A DNA stretch of 64,000 nucleotides from Ctenosaura bakeri (GCA_948474755.1 CAOLHI010003121.1:248001-312000); one strand, 5' to 3'; shown: positions 10,011-22,428, counted from the first letter of the stretch. Notes: generated by a model not told the origin, from the letters alone. Numbers and translations: made by a program.

Positions 10011-12539
10011 CATGTTAACGTGGTTTCTGAGAAAAGCAAATGGATTCAAAGCTGGTTCTAGGCCAGCTCCTATGAAACTGGAAGCACTGATATAGGAGCA
10101 ACCAACATACAGTATATTGAAAGTCCTCTGCCCATGTATACTAAACAATTATATGGTCCTCTGATATGATGCTATCATATATGTCTGGGCTGCAACTTTG
10201 AAGCTGTAGTCTTAGACACACATATCTGAAAGTAAGTCCCGCCGAACTCATGGGGACTTACCTCTGAGTAAATATTCATACGGCTGCTCTTCCAGAAAGT
10301 CATGCTTTGTAAGCTTTTTTTTTTTTTTTAAAATTTCATAGTAATAATGAAATGAAATAACATTTAATGACCAGGATGCTGTTGATACACATGTATAAGT
10401 CACTCTGTGGAATCTTGTGGACATTTATATTCTGTGTGGAATGTCCAGTTGAAGGAAGCAGAGTCATACACAGGGTGCTATTGCACATGAAGATGTGTAT
10501 TGCATGGGGTGCATGGATGGTTGTGCATTAAGCAGTACATTTGGTGCCTTGGTTTTACTGCATAGAATTAATTCAAAACAAGGCCTGTATAGCAAAGTTA
10601 GCATGTAACCCCAAATGCAGAGATTTATGCTGCGCATTGGATCTCATCCAATGTATCTCATCCATGTGTGAGAGAGAGAGAGAGAGGAAGGGAACAAGGG
10701 AGAAAGGAAGCATCCAGTTGAGTAGGAGATCAGTTTAAAACCCTATATTATTTCAGTGTTGGTCCTATAGTTCTTAAAATACCCTATCAATCATGTTAAA
10801 GAACCATAATATCTCAGCTGTTCTCCAATTTTTAGAACCATTTTTCAAGCAGATAAATTCAGATAAAGCTAGGGACCATGAACAGAATGTTCTAAAAGGT
10901 AATGTATGCTCGCCCTAACTTTTATGTAATTACAGATTTTGGTCCTATACAGCAGGGATAGGCAGACATTTTTATTTTTTAAAAAATTGCTAGAATCCCA
11001 AGATCCTCCAGCCTGATTCTAGATTAAAACTGGCTTGGTGGTCAGAGATACAGAGGTACTAGAATGCATTTTCACGTAACTCATTGATCAAGAGCAACTT
11101 TCCTATTGGAGTGAGGTGATCACCTCCAGAAGCAGGTCATGAACAATGTGGAAAGAACTGCACTGACAACTGCCTGGATACTTTCTCTGTTGGAGGTGAA
11201 CATCAGCCTGCTGCACCAGGCCCCCAGTGTGAGCCTCTTGCCCTCAGGTGAGGTGGAAGATGCTGCTGGCTACCAATGTTGAAGTTAGACTCACCTGACT
11301 GTCTAGCCAGCCTCTGTAGAAAGTGTGGAGAAGGTGTTGTCTTGTCTTCTGCTTTGTGTAGCAAAACATCTTGGCTAAACTCTGTCACTGATTATCAGCT
11401 CCTCTATCATTCTCTCTATCTCATCTCAGAAGCCATTTGGAGTTTAAAATCATTTGTTATTCTAAAATTTGCATTGCAAGAACTGATCCTGGGATTTATG
11501 AAAACTAGTATGAAGACTCCGTTGCTCCCAGTAAATCCAGTGAATTAACCTATCAACAAAACCTTATGTGAAAAAAATGCAGCAACTATTGTTTTAGGCT
11601 ATGACATGAAGTCTGATAGTGTCTCTTCCAGAGATGTAGTAGCAGTGGTATATTGAGGCTGGGGTGGGGGACAAAGTCCACCCTGGGTGCAGCCAGTAAG
11701 CGGGTGCACTTAGGACGTCACTGTTTTAATCACTGCTCACTTCTGAATCACTGTTCACCTCTGCTCACCAGAAAAGTACTGAGTTGAGGTGGCAACCCCA
11801 TTCACTTCTATCTTTTGTCCCTCCTTGAATTCCCAAAGTTCCCCTTAGCCTTTTCCTTTCATCCCCCAAACTCTATTTTGAAAGGAAAGCTAGTATGTGA
11901 AAGTAGCATCTTTTGGAGACTTGGTGATCTCTTTAAGTTTATTTAGGGCTGATCCCTGTCAACTGATTAAAGCTTAGTTTAAAAAGAAGAAGAAAAGGAA
12001 GCCAATTGCCCATGGGCAGTTTTGCACAGTTCAATCATATGCATCTTGATTCATCAAGGCAATCCCACTGGTACTTACCAGAAAGTTGATGTGCATTGCA
12101 ACTGACAATCTTTAAAATCCCAAATAAAAAGATCCAAGGCTTGCAATGTGGACGGAAGATTTCTACCAAATCAGATTCAGACGAAAATTAGTTAAGAGGT
12201 CTAGAAAGTGATACACAGTCACGCATTGCAAAACCTCAACACATTCAGGAAGAGGGTCCTCTAAGAGAGAGGCCAGATTCCATAAGATAACTCTTTTATT
12301 TCCTATCCTCAGTGGCAAGTCACAAGATTTGAAGACATGTCCTTTTACAATCCTTGCAGATCCATTTTCAAACACTCTTTTCCTGAAGAAGAAAAAAATA
12401 CAAATATTTCTTGGCTGAAACACATTTGGCTATTGTTTGATGGGGGCGGGGGGATTTTCATAGCCTGCCTGTCCTCCTCCACCTAGTTTTGCTCCCAATA
12501 TGCTGATCCAACTTTCAGATTGTTTGCTACAATAGCAAC
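10011..12539. other. No gene; one dispersed palindromic repeat and a GA microsatellite
   Basis: 10205-10295 carries GAAAGTAAGTCCCGCCGAAC then TCATGGGGACTTACCTCTGA, a common reptile dispersed repeat built on a palindrome; a relative is at 31405-31490. A (GA)n run lies at 10669-10686. Near 10950 a degenerate fragment may belong to a short inverted-repeat family. The remainder is unassigned. Confidence 0.4.
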
Positions 12540-12937
12540 GGTCCTTTCCACAGCTTACCTTTTTGCGGAGCTGGGGTGCGGGGATCACACAAGCAGCCTC
12601 CAGCGAGAGGCTCTCACGTCCCCATTGCTTCAGCTCCGCAGCTGCCGGCTGCTTGTGCAAGAGCCCCACCTCTTCCTTCTGCAATGCAGCCTGGGGCAGG
12701 AAGCGTGAGCGCTGCGGCTCCAGAGCTCCGCACGCATGGCAAGTGCACACGGGGCCCTGGAGCGATGCGCAATCACGCACCAATTTTGGCTTAAAGCCAA
12801 ACATGAAAAAGTGCGTGAGCAGCACCTGCCAGACCCTGGATGTCACGCAATTGTGCGTGCATCGTGTGGACCACTCCTCAAATTCATGCGACACTTGAGG
12901 GGCCCTTTCGCATGGCAAATGCCATGCGAAAAGGGCC
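12540..12937 (-). mobile_element. Group B non-autonomous DNA transposon (398 bp)
   Basis: It starts GGTCCTTTCCACAGC and ends GCATGCGAAAAGGGCC-like sequence, with AAC and AAT as flanking triplets. Oriented on the minus strand it aligns by eye along its full length with the copy at 54761-55181 (shared TTTTTCATGTTTGGCTTTAA-like block, CAGGCTGCA block, splice-donor string at 12554-12560). The right end carries an extra inner copy of the terminus, so 12901-12937 folds as a hairpin. The open frames of 169 and 111 codons here are not genes. Confidence 0.8.
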
Positions 12938-13555
12938 AATGTCTTGCTTGTTTGGTCACATTTTAGCTTCTGCCATCAGCAAGAGCTGAGCTGGTTTTGC
13001 TGCAATATGTGTCAAACTCCCAGTCTCCCTCACTATGACAAGACATTTCAGCATGCATCACTGTCCTATTTATTCTTCTGTACCCTAGCATATGGGGCAG
13101 TGTGATCAGCCATATGGAGTCAGTGATCAACACAAATGTCATTTGTTTCCTTTTGGGAGTGTGTGTCATATAAGAAATCGCAGTCCTGACATTTATGAAG
13201 GGAAATTCTTCTCTGAGGTCAGCAAGTGTTCCCTCTAGTGACATCAGTACTGGCATTTATTGGGGGAAATTTTGTTCTGTGAAATGTGTTCATGCTTTTG
13301 TCTGAAGACTGGCATTGCTTCCAAAAGCTCATTTAAATTAGATCTTCAAGGATTAGCATGGCTGAAGTTAAAAGAAAAGATAGTTATTTCCAAACGGGTA
13401 ACCATGTTAGTCTGCTGCAGCAAAACCAACACAGTTTTGTGACACTTTAAAACGGTGGTGTCTTGTGCCCTCCATATCATTCAGGTAGTGACTCTGCTTC
13501 AGGCTTTTGTTCAAGGTGATGAACCCTTTGCCCACACTAGGTGCTTTTAAGCTTC
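12938..13555. other. Dispersed repeats, no gene
   Basis: 13235-13285 (TGACATCAGTACTGGCATTT, then GAAATTTTGTTCTGTGAAAT) is closely similar to 22431-22482, so both belong to an unnamed dispersed family. 13396-13465 (GGTAACCATGTTAGTCTGCT then GCAGCAAAACCAACACAG) is a piece of another widespread lizard repeat. Confidence 0.4.
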
Positions 13556-13559
13556 TGTT

Positions 13560-13705
13560 TGGATTGTTCTTGTTAATTGTTGGTTCGACATATGATGACC
13601 CTATGAATGACAGAACTCTAAGACACTCTGTTATCAACAGCCCTGCTAAGATCATGCAGACTGAGGGATGTGGCTTCCTTGACTGAGTCCATTCATCCAT
13701 AATGA
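13560..13705 (-). mobile_element. BovB (RTE) LINE 3'-end fragment
   Basis: CGACATATGATGACCCTATG followed by TCAACAGCCCTGCTAAGATC and GTGGCTTCCTTGACTGAGTC is the reverse complement of the end of BovB ORF2 and its 3' tail. 5' truncation is the normal fate of LINE copies. BovB is the presumed partner of the Sauria-tail SINEs in this window and is known for horizontal spread among squamates and other animals. Confidence 0.65.
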
Positions 13706-13837
13706 AATTTATCTGGACGGGAACTTTGAAATTTGCACTAAAACCCAGAGTGGATTAACAATCCCAGTGGGATCGGAGCATCAGCTGCCATTGCTTTACA
13801 GGCAAACATAAAAGCAGCCTTGCTGGATCAATATGTT

Positions 13838-15008
13838 ATAACTGTTGTAAATCAGGTTTTAGAGAAAAAAGAAGTAATTTTGTCCTTGCTTTTAAGTTTA
13901 AGATGATGATGAAACATCCATGCCTTGATAGCTGAAAGACATGCTGTATTACAATGTTGAATGTCAGGAGAGAATTCTGGAACGGAAAAATATAGCTGAG
14001 TATCATCCGCATTGAGGTGATCTTGAAAATAGTATGAACTGACAAGATTAGTTAAAGATAGGGTATAAAGGGAAAACAACAAAAGGCCTAGAACAGAACT
14101 CTATGGAACTCCAACCAAAAGGGGGAAAGAAGATGATCAGATGATCTACCTGAGAGATAAGATATGAACCAGCTGAGAACTGAATCAATAAACCCTAGGT
14201 CATGAAGTGAACCCAACAAAAGACCATGATCAACTGTGTCAAACACTGTGGAGAGATCAAGGAGAATAAGGACTGAATACATGCCTTTTGACTTGGCCTG
14301 AAGGAGGTCAAGGTTTTTGTAAGAGCTGTTTCCACAGAGTGTAAAGAGTGGAGCCGAAAATTAAAGGGACCCATTATAGAAATACAACAAAGAAAGTTGA
14401 GATGACACACATGAACAGCACATTCTAAAACTTTCAAGTGGAAAGGCAACAGTGAAATAGGGTGATAATTAAAAAGAGAGAATGGATCAAGTGAAGGCTT
14501 CTTAAGAACTGGAGAAGTAGTAGCATGTTTAAACTCTGAAGGAAATAAACCACTAGAAATGGACAGATTAATAATATGGAGAATAGAAGGGAGAATGGGG
14601 GCAACAGTAATTAAAAAGTGAGAAGGAACAGGATCAAGAGAACAGGCAGAAGATTGAAAGACACCAACATTTTGGATAGTTCATCTAACAAGACTTGTGG
14701 TAGGGAACAGAAAAGAAGAAGAGACATTTGATATATTGGTAATGAGGAAAGTTCAGGAGCAGCAAGATCAGAATGAATATTTCCAATTTTAGTTTTAAAG
14801 AAAGAATCATCAGCAGAAAATGATGGAGGGAGAAGTAGAAAGGAAGGCTTTAAAAGAGAATTATAGGTAGAAAAAAGAAGCTGTGAGTGCAGTGTGCCAG
14901 CATGAATCAATGAAGTATAGTATTTCTTTTTGACTAAAGAAATAACAGAAGAGAAAGAAAAATGAATGAATTTATAATGAACAGGTAATGAATGTAGAAA
15001 TACCATAA
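13838..15008 (-). pseudogene. L2-clade LINE reverse transcriptase relic
   Basis: Translating the minus strand gives successive blocks in different frames of an L2-type non-LTR reverse transcriptase. From about 15008 down: a linker with [30 protein letters not shown] near 14335; [16 protein letters not shown] then [12 protein letters not shown] near 14265-14160; [18 protein letters not shown] and then NADDTQLYF near 14080-13980. The catalytic YADD box reads NADD, so the first position is substituted, and frameshifts separate the blocks. The order of motifs is preserved, showing a single decayed copy with no 5' ORF1. It cannot encode an active enzyme. Confidence 0.85.
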
Positions 15009-15084
15009 CAGGTCAACAATCCTCTCTCACTCTAGTTTCCCAATGAATGGTATTTAGAAGCACATTGGATCTGATCCTAGAAGT

Positions 15085-15260
15085 AGCATTTATGTATTAA
15101 TTTATATCTATCTATCTATCTATCTATCTATCTTGCCCTATATCAGGAGTTCTCAGGACTACTTACAAATAGCATTACAACAGGTTAAGCAGTTAAAAAA
15201 CAGTAAGGAAGTATAACTAAGCTAAAACATATTAAACAATATAATGAGGTAAACAAGTTT
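15085..15260. repeat. (TATC)n microsatellite next to a decayed retroelement tail
   Basis: A (TATC)n run occupies about 15104-15133. The following TCAGGAGTTCTCAGGACTAC then TTACAAATAGCATTACAACA looks like the reverse complement of a LINE or SINE 3' end of the type also seen near 41820-42030. The family is not certain. Confidence 0.45.
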
Positions 15261-17122
15261 TTTTGAAGTTTTTAAAAATTATTAAAAAAAACGGTCTTGG
15301 TTTGAATTAATAAGGTCAAAAGCTTTGGTGAACAGCCAAGTTTTAACTTAGTGCTTTAAATAACAAGAACCATTATGACTACTAAACACTGGCATTCAAG
15401 AAGAACATTACAACAGTTTTGCACAGTTTTCTCCAGTATTTGGACATTGCTGTAATGTTGCAGAGGAATTATTCTGCAGAATTTGCTGTTCCTACCGTCT
15501 GCCTTCAAGTCATTTCCGACTTATAGTGACACATTTTCTGTGCAGAAAGCATATCTTTTGTCTGGGGATGTTTCTGGGGATGTTTGAATATGGGAAGATC
15601 ACTGTGCAGAAATGTTTGTTTTGTTCCGTTGTGGGGAGAAAACTACAGTAATTATTTACCCTTGCATATAAGGATGAAATAACAGAATTTACAGCTCTCT
15701 TGTGATACTGCAGCTTCAAATGGTACATCACTTTGATGGCCCTGAAGGGCAGAAAAATGATCTATAACTACTTCTAATGAACAAACGTAAATACATTTTT
15801 GTTTTCTTCTGAGAGGTTTCCCTGACCTACTTAACTCTCCTCTTGGTCTCCCATTTCTGCTCTAAGTCCTGTTATTCCATCTTATCTATTTGGGATTCTG
15901 TCTCTAATGCCCATTCCTCCTCAGCCTGATCTTCCAGCTTTCCTGACAATATATACGGACATTTGCTTTTTCCCCACAGGCAGCTCACCCCCAGACTCCT
16001 TCACTCTGTTGTATTATCTTCTCATCCTCATCCTGAAATCTCTGTGTTTGGGGGTTTGTTTTGAAGTATTCACACTACTTTTAAGTTCCCTGCCTTTGAA
16101 ATTTTAAATAATTCACAGCAGTGAGTAACAGTTCAGTTTTGTTTCTGCTGTGGATGCATATTTGAGTCTAAAATGAGGACAGATGTGGGTGTAAGGGGGT
16201 GGCATACTTTAGCTATTTGGCCCAGCCTGGAAACTGGATTTTTTTTAAAAAAAAATTTGCAGTACATAAAGCACCCCCTTCCCACCTGCCCACTCTCTTT
16301 CCTTCAGCTCTAGTTGGATTCTTTCTCTGAAAATGCAGTTTGGGAAACAGCCACACTATGGCCTTTAAGGGAACAAATCTCTAGTGACACTGCTGTGCAT
16401 TATGAACTCTTCTTGGTACATTATTGCTTCATAAAAACTCTTTTTGAAGCCGTACTTCTCTTAATGTGATACACCCAACAGGATGCTAATTAATTCTGAC
16501 TAAAATTCCTGACTTGTTAATTCTAAATGCCATCACATCTGTTACACTATTCATTTTCTTATAGTTATTATAACGGGGTAAATAGCTGCCACATCACGCT
16601 TAGCAGAGCAAGGAAGGGCTGATTCACATAGCCACTTTGCTATGTAAAGATCATCCCAAGACATTCCAGGTTCCCATGTGAAATATAGTTGATCTCCTTG
16701 TGATCAAAGGGTGTCATGGCTAATCAAGACAGATAGCTCTAGTATATAAGAAGTGAACAAACCTGACTCTAATAAGATAATTCTACATAGTTTAAGTATA
16801 CCTACAGATTACGTACCAAAAAAGTCTGAAGACTGGAATGCTAATTTAAATCAGTGGAATCTCTTTTAATCTCTTTTATTATTTGACAGCAAATCCACTT
16901 AAGTTTTACTTACATGTAAATATATTTAGGACCAGGATGCCAGTTTTCAGTAACCTTGTATTTACCTTACGATCATATCCTGCAATAACCAGATACAGAA
17001 AATATAAGCAGCCATCGCCAGGCAAACACTTTTTTATTTAAATGCGCATTTGATGATTAATTGGATGTAGGAAGTCTCTTTTAAGGGGGCTTGTGTTTCT
17101 ATCTTTAGAATGATAGAAATAG
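15261..17122. other. No gene; one SINE tail scrap
   Basis: 15490-15532 is a tail-only scrap of a Sauria-type SINE (CTGCCTTCAAGTCATTTCCG), followed by TTTTCTGTGCAGAAAGC, the palindromic motif that forms arrays elsewhere in the window. The rest is AT-rich and unassigned; 16480-16620 looks unique. Confidence 0.35.
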
Positions 17123-17214
17123 ATAATTTGAAATGTCATTGATTTTTAAAAGTGTAAAATCATTTAAAAACAAATGGTTTTACACTTTTAAAAATCAATC
17201 ACATTTCCAATTAT
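17123..17214. repeat. Long inverted repeat, arms about 42 bp, loop about 7 bp
   Basis: The left arm (about 17123-17164) contains TGATTTTTAAAAGTGTAAAA and the right arm (about 17172-17214) its near-perfect complement TTTTACACTTTTAAAAATCA, with the outer AATTTGAAATG and CATTTCCAATT also pairing. Few mismatches remain, so it would fold as a stable AT-rich hairpin. It could be a small foldback transposon; no target duplication is evident. Confidence 0.8.
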
Positions 17215-17254
17215 AACTTTATTGTGCTTTACTTTTTTTTAAGCCTCTGGTTTT

Positions 17255-17340
17255 TAGCTTTATCTGTTTTCATCTTTGTTGTAAGCCACCTTCAATCTTA
17301 GGTTGGGGGAGGGATGTGGTATAAATAAAATAAAACAAAC
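17255..17340 (+). mobile_element. LINE-type 3' tail
   Basis: TTGTTGTAAGCCACCTTCAA followed by GGTATAAATAAAATAAAACA is the usual L2/CR1-type tail with its short repeat end. Only about 80 bases remain. Confidence 0.5.
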
Positions 17341-17914
17341 ACATGTTCCACTGCTTTTATAAGAAATGATAGCTCCTGTGTAGCCCATACCTTAAAATTG
17401 GCCAAGAGCCCACATAACAGGCCATGATGACTAGCTCGATGATGATGAGGCTACATCGCTAACTGGATACAAAACCATATTAGAGAATTGCAATGATCCA
17501 TGACAGGGCACTGCATAAGATATCCCACTGTGCAACACAGGATCCTACTACGCAGCTGGGCACTATGAAAGCTGAGGACATTTTTTTTAGCTACGTGCAA
17601 GGCACCCTCTGCCCTCTGTTCTAGTTCACTAGTGCCACATGACACTGTTGTGGGCCATTGTCCCTCCTTTCCTTGTGCTGTCATTGCTGAAGGATAGCGT
17701 GTCCTGCAAAGTGCCATACTATTGCACATCACAACCATTTCATAATGGCCCCCATTGCTCGGTCTGATGTGTAATGGTTCTGGTGGCATATGACAATGCT
17801 CCCCTCTTGGGAATACAAATCTTTCCAATGCCACCACTTAAATTATGCAATTGTAACTTGGTTTATGATGTTGCTAAATTCTAACAGGATGCCAGTCATA
17901 GTTTTCAATATATG
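17341..17914. other. No gene recognised
   Basis: 17450-17840 is moderately GC-rich and open on the minus strand for 128 codons, but the product has no recognisable domain. I could not assign it to a repeat family. Confidence 0.25.
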
Positions 17915-17916
17915 TA

Positions 17917-18548
17917 CAGTGGCCCCTCCACTTTCATGAGGCTGAACCCTCACAAAAGTAGGAAAAGTGCACACAACCCTCCAACTCCCTCTCTCATTCC
18001 CTTATGGGGCTCCCCATTCCCATTCCCTGCCTTTTGCCCTGGCACACAAACCTTCCTTGTCTGCACCTGGCAAAAGGCAAGAGAATAGGAGGAGGAGCAC
18101 TACATGCAGTGAAGGAAGGGGCAACCATACCTTCTCCCTAGTCCCTTGCCTTTGGCTTTGACACATGCTCAAAAGGCAAGGGAATAGGGGGGAGCACTGT
18201 AGGCAGAGAAGGAAGGCAAGAACATGCCTTCCATCCAGTCCCATTCCCTTGCCTTTTGCTTCAGTGCATGTTTTCCAGACTAGGGCTAAAGGGAATGGGA
18301 GGGGGAACACCGGTGGCAAAGAAGGAAGGTGCACGCATGCCTACCCCCTCATTCCCTCGAAGGCAGAAAAGGAAGGTGTCACAAGCCTTCCTCTTGCAAT
18401 CCCTTACCTTTTGCCCAGGCACACTTGCCTTCCTTCTCCATGCCCAGCAAAACACAAGGAAATGGGAAGAGAATGGGGGGGAGCACACACATGCCTCATG
18501 AATAATCACATTCACAAAGGTCAAACCTGCAAATGTGAAGGACAGTAG
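17917..18548. mobile_element. Mariner/pogo-like non-autonomous transposon with internal tandem repeats
   Basis: The left end, CAGTGGCCCCTCCACTTTCA, and the right end read inward, CTACTGTCCTTCACATTTGC, are imperfect inverted repeats, and both are flanked by TA (17915-17916 and 18549-18550), the mariner-superfamily target. The interior holds about four diverged copies of a unit near 110 bp, each with TTGCCTTTTGC, a GGCACAC-type string, GGGAATAGGGGGGAGCAC and AGAGAAGGAAGG. The open frames running through it follow the repeats and are not genes. Confidence 0.7.
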
Positions 18549-19903
18549 TATGCACACCAGCAAAACAAAGCAAAAAAATAACAACACTGGATTTTTCATC
18601 TAATGGGATCCATGTTTGTGCCATCATCTTGCAGTGGTATTCATCAGGCATTACATTTTGCTTAGCCCCATGTACTGCAGCAGGATTTGTGTTATCAAAG
18701 GGCTTGCAACACTGAACTGAACTTTAACTCTGCTAAGTGCTTTTACCCCACAAGTGACTGGAATAATTCAAATTGGATTTACATTTACCTGAGAGACCAA
18801 ATAATAGATATGCATATAATCAGAATACAATACCAATCCTAATGCTATGAACACTAAATAATGTATAAAAGAGCACTGTATAAATATTAAACACTGAATT
18901 TTAAGACAGAATGCATCCACAGAACCTCTAGAATTATTTTAAAACAATGCCTCTGGGGGAAAAAATAGGACAGAATGATTCCACAGTTTGAGAACCAGAA
19001 AAGTGCTATATGCTTGTCCCCCGTCTTCTCCTCCCTGCTCAAATAATGAATTATAGCTTATATGTCAATTAATCCATTCTGGGTTTTAGTTAAAACCTTA
19101 AAGGAGTGATGCAAGGTGCTGAACCCTACCCTAAAATAAATGTGATGCCTTGCGTACTACCTTTAAAGTTCAGACTACAACCTGGAGCAGATTCACCACT
19201 GGTGATTAGGGAACCACCCAGCTGCCCCTTCTCCTCTCTTCCTCCTGTTTTACACACACCCTCTCTTTTGATGTCTTGCTTAGTACTAAGCAGAGATCAC
19301 TATAACATCTTGAGGGACAGTGAAGCTGTATGCAGAAGAGGAAGAGGAAGTAATGGGGATGGAGAATGCAAACACATACTTTATTCATGATAATCCAAAC
19401 CCCAATTTGGCAGAGCTTCTAGAAAAACCTGCACTGAAGCTCTATTTTTGAGTACGCTCACTTCAAACCTACTAAAGTTATATAGCACAACAGAACTTTT
19501 TTCCCCCCTAACCAGCACTGCCACAACAAATCCTATATGCAGGATTCTGGTGAATACAGGCATGTTTTCTGCAACACAGGGGGTAGGGGAGAGAAAATAT
19601 TAAGAAAACGGTCTTTCCCTTCTTTGCTACAAGAACTCAGTTGAATAAGCTATACATCATTCTTTCAAATATTGCAAGCATTGTTAGATCTTCTATCCAA
19701 TGGATCACAGGTGGAGGAAAATTATCTTTCTAGAAATGAAGTATGAATCTTTCAGTAATCAAGAGGGCATAAAATATCCACTTCTGTTGGCCATTTGTTG
19801 ATTCCCAAGACACAGGTAAATAATTCAAAAGAATATGCACATCCTTTCAAATCAAGAAACTTTCCAATACCAAGTTTACTCATGTGAGTGTATTTGTGTG
19901 TGA
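18549..19903. other. No gene recognised
   Basis: Unassigned AT-rich DNA. Neither strand shows a recognisable domain, and the longest open frame is 94 codons. Confidence 0.25.
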
Positions 19904-20132
19904 ATGTGCTTTCATATTGCCTGCTTACTTTTGGTGTCCCCATGAATTTTATAGGATTTTCTTAGATGAGGAACACTCAGAGGTGATTTTGTCAGTTCCT
20001 TGCTCTGAAATATAGCCCATACCATCTGGTAGTCAATGGTTATCTCCCATCTAAGGTCTAACCAGGTCTGACCCTGCTTAACTTCCAAGATCAGATGGAA
20101 TCTGATGCCTTTAGATGATCTCATGCCTTTAG
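19904..20132 (-). mobile_element. 5S-rRNA-headed SINE, minus strand
   Basis: The plus strand gives a diverged tail (TTACTTTTGGTGTCCCCATG, TATAGGATTTTCTTAGATGA), then AGGTCTAACCAGGTCTGACC and CTGCTTAACTTCCAAGATCA then GATGGAATCTGATGCCTTTA, the reverse complement of 5S rRNA. A short duplication of the ATGCCTTTAGAT segment follows at 20104-20135. Confidence 0.85.
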
Positions 20133-20243
20133 ATCTGATGCAAAGTGCCTTGGGCTTAGTGTCCTATATTGCAGTCCTCAATTTGAAGGAATATCAGAGA
20201 TTGCCCACTATTTGAAAGCATTCTGTACTTGGACAAAAGACTA

Positions 20244-20625
20244 AGCCCTTTCCACACCCTACCCACAGGGATCCTGGTAAAGCCTCTCCCAGGAGGGGAG
20301 CACAACAGGAATGCTCTCCTCCACACAAGCTGCCTGTGGGAATGGAGGAGGTGTGATGGCCACACCTCTTCCTTCTGCAGCACAGCTGGGTACTGTCCCA
20401 GGCTGCACTGGGCAGGAAGCATAGCCATTGTGCTTCCTGACCCTCCACAGCTCAGGTAAGTGTGGGAAGGTGGCAGAAGGGCTGTGTGATCTTCGGGACG
20501 TTTGCGCAATCACGCCACCTGGGGATAGAGAATGATGGGACACAGATGACATTGTGCATATGCGTTGTCTGGGTCCCATTCTTTTCTCCCCCAATGCGGG
20601 ATGATGATGTCCTGCAGAAAGGGCC
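20244..20625 (-). mobile_element. Group C DNA transposon (382 bp)
   Basis: The ends are AGCCCTTTCCACACCC and CTGCAGAAAGGGCC. The interior matches the copies at 28238 and 37599 in reverse orientation: a GGGATCCTGGTAAAGCCTCT block, a GGAAGAGGTGTGGCC-type block, a CAGGCTGCACTGGG-type block and a splice-donor string CAGGTAAGT at 20453-20461 on the plus strand. The open frames up to 128 codons are not genes. Confidence 0.75.
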
Positions 20626-22216
20626 ACAATTGGCATACAAGTCACCTGGTCATAGTCTTCTCGGCTGGAATGAGAAACCTTCTTTTATTTTCTTCTGTTT
20701 TATTCTTAATAGAATTATTCTATTGTTATTTTAGAACCAGTCCTGTTCTGATCTACAATTACCCTGGTCTATTATTTATTATATTTTCAATTGTAGTAAT
20801 TAGGTCTAAACTTTTATCAAGTCATACAAATTAACACATTCAAAATGGTATCTTCCTTTGTCTCATGCTTCAGTGAGCCATTTCTTCTCTTGTGGCTTGG
20901 CATAAATGGCCATCCTACCTCTAGTAGGACAGATATGCTGCCAGAAGGCAGGATAGATATTTTTCCATAATTGTTTAAAGTACCATTTTTTTCATTTCTG
21001 ATGCATGTATGGGTTTGCCATTTCAGTTCCTCTTAAGACAGAGAAACAAATTTTCTTCCATAATTATTTGCCTTGAGATTTAAAAACACACAGTCAGTTC
21101 CTACACTGAGCTGATATATGCTTAGGAACCTAGAAATAGCATCCATACTTCTTCTGTCCTACATCACAAAGCTTATTTAGAAAAGACCTGTGCCACTGCT
21201 GCTGAGCATCCATCAGCTGAACCTCATCTTCTTCAGTGGGTGCACCCTTCAGAAGGGAAAATCTGGCAAGAATGTGAATATTACAAAGAGACCGTGAGCA
21301 CAAACTGACACAAAGTCTCTCCCGCTCTGTGTCTAAGTTTCAAATGGGCTCCAGTGATCCATGAACACATGGAGCTTGAGGCAAATTCTTGAACACATTT
21401 ATAAACATTTCTGCTGGGAAGATCATGGCCCTTAATGAACTGAGACGAGTTTAATCACTAAACATTGAATCAGCAGAATGCACTTGTGTCCCAGCAAATA
21501 TTGAAATGAAATACCACAGAGCTCAAAGACTTGGCTAAGAAGCATGCCAAATGATTGACTCACAGGGCCATATGATTCCATTTTATTTATTTACTATTGA
21601 TTTATGATCCAAAGAATATTTACACACTGTGAGTGCTCTGCAAAGTTGACAGAACCATAGATAACAATGGGAGATTTGCTGTGATGTCCTGAGAGATGCA
21701 AAGCAATTTTCTAATCCAGTGATGCTGATGAGACCTTGGCTAACCTTTCTCTTGGATGATGCCAAGAGAAAGGCTGTACCCAATAGTTAGCTTCCATCCA
21801 AAATATGTTAAAAGGATAAAGTTCTAGTCCATTTGAGAATCCAAGTCAGGATGTGGGTAGTTAACTGAAAATATGTTTCTAACAATGTATAACCAAGATC
21901 TCATCTGAACATGTTATAAAATAACTTTTCAGTCATACATTTTCCAGTCCCAGTCCCAGTTATGTTCATTAGGACATATTCTCAAAAGATGGTATACAGA
22001 TCTAAACAGAGTTTGACTTAAAATAATTCAGTTTGTTGCATTTCCAGACTATGAGCTAAATCTAATATCAGGCAATTAGATATATACTCGTGCACAAGGA
22101 TTACAATTCTCTTCTTCTCTCACAAAGTAAGCCTATTCCCCTTCCCCCAAATCTGCTCTGGAGGAGCATCAAATCTGAAAGAGGAAGTCAATTCATCTGC
22201 TCCATTGTCATAAAGA
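20626..22216. other. No gene recognised
   Basis: Unassigned DNA. 21420-21530 (containing TTTAATCACTAAACATTGAA) looks unique. No coding region or named repeat supported. Confidence 0.25.
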
Positions 22217-22258
<42 letters not shown>

Positions 22259-22428
22259 CTTTCAAGTCATTTCTGATCTATGGTGACCCTCTCATTGAGT
22301 TTTCTGGCTTTGAGAGTGTGTGATGTGCCCAAGGTCACCCAGTGAGTTTTCACAGCACAGCAGGGAATCAAACCCTGATCTCCAGGGCCGAAGTCCAATG
22401 TTCAGTCCACTACACTACCCTGGCTCTC
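22217..22428 (-). mobile_element. Sauria-type SINE with (CTG)n end, minus strand
   Basis: A (GCT)n run at about 22217-22253 is followed by TTTGTGCTTTCAAGTCATTT and CTGATCTATGGTGACCCTCT (tail), CCAAGGTCACCCAGTGAGTT, then GGGAATCAAACCCTGATCTCC (B-box complement) and TCCACTACACTACCCTGGCT (head complement). The triplet run lies where the element's A- or CAA-rich 3' tail should be, so it probably grew from the tail. Confidence 0.85.

Noticed and set aside
12430..12939. 169-codon minus-strand frame
   Set aside because: Coincides with a group B element aligned to other non-coding copies.
17451..17837. 128-codon minus-strand frame as a gene
   Set aside because: No recognisable domain, no splice context, ordinary length for chance in moderately GC-rich DNA.
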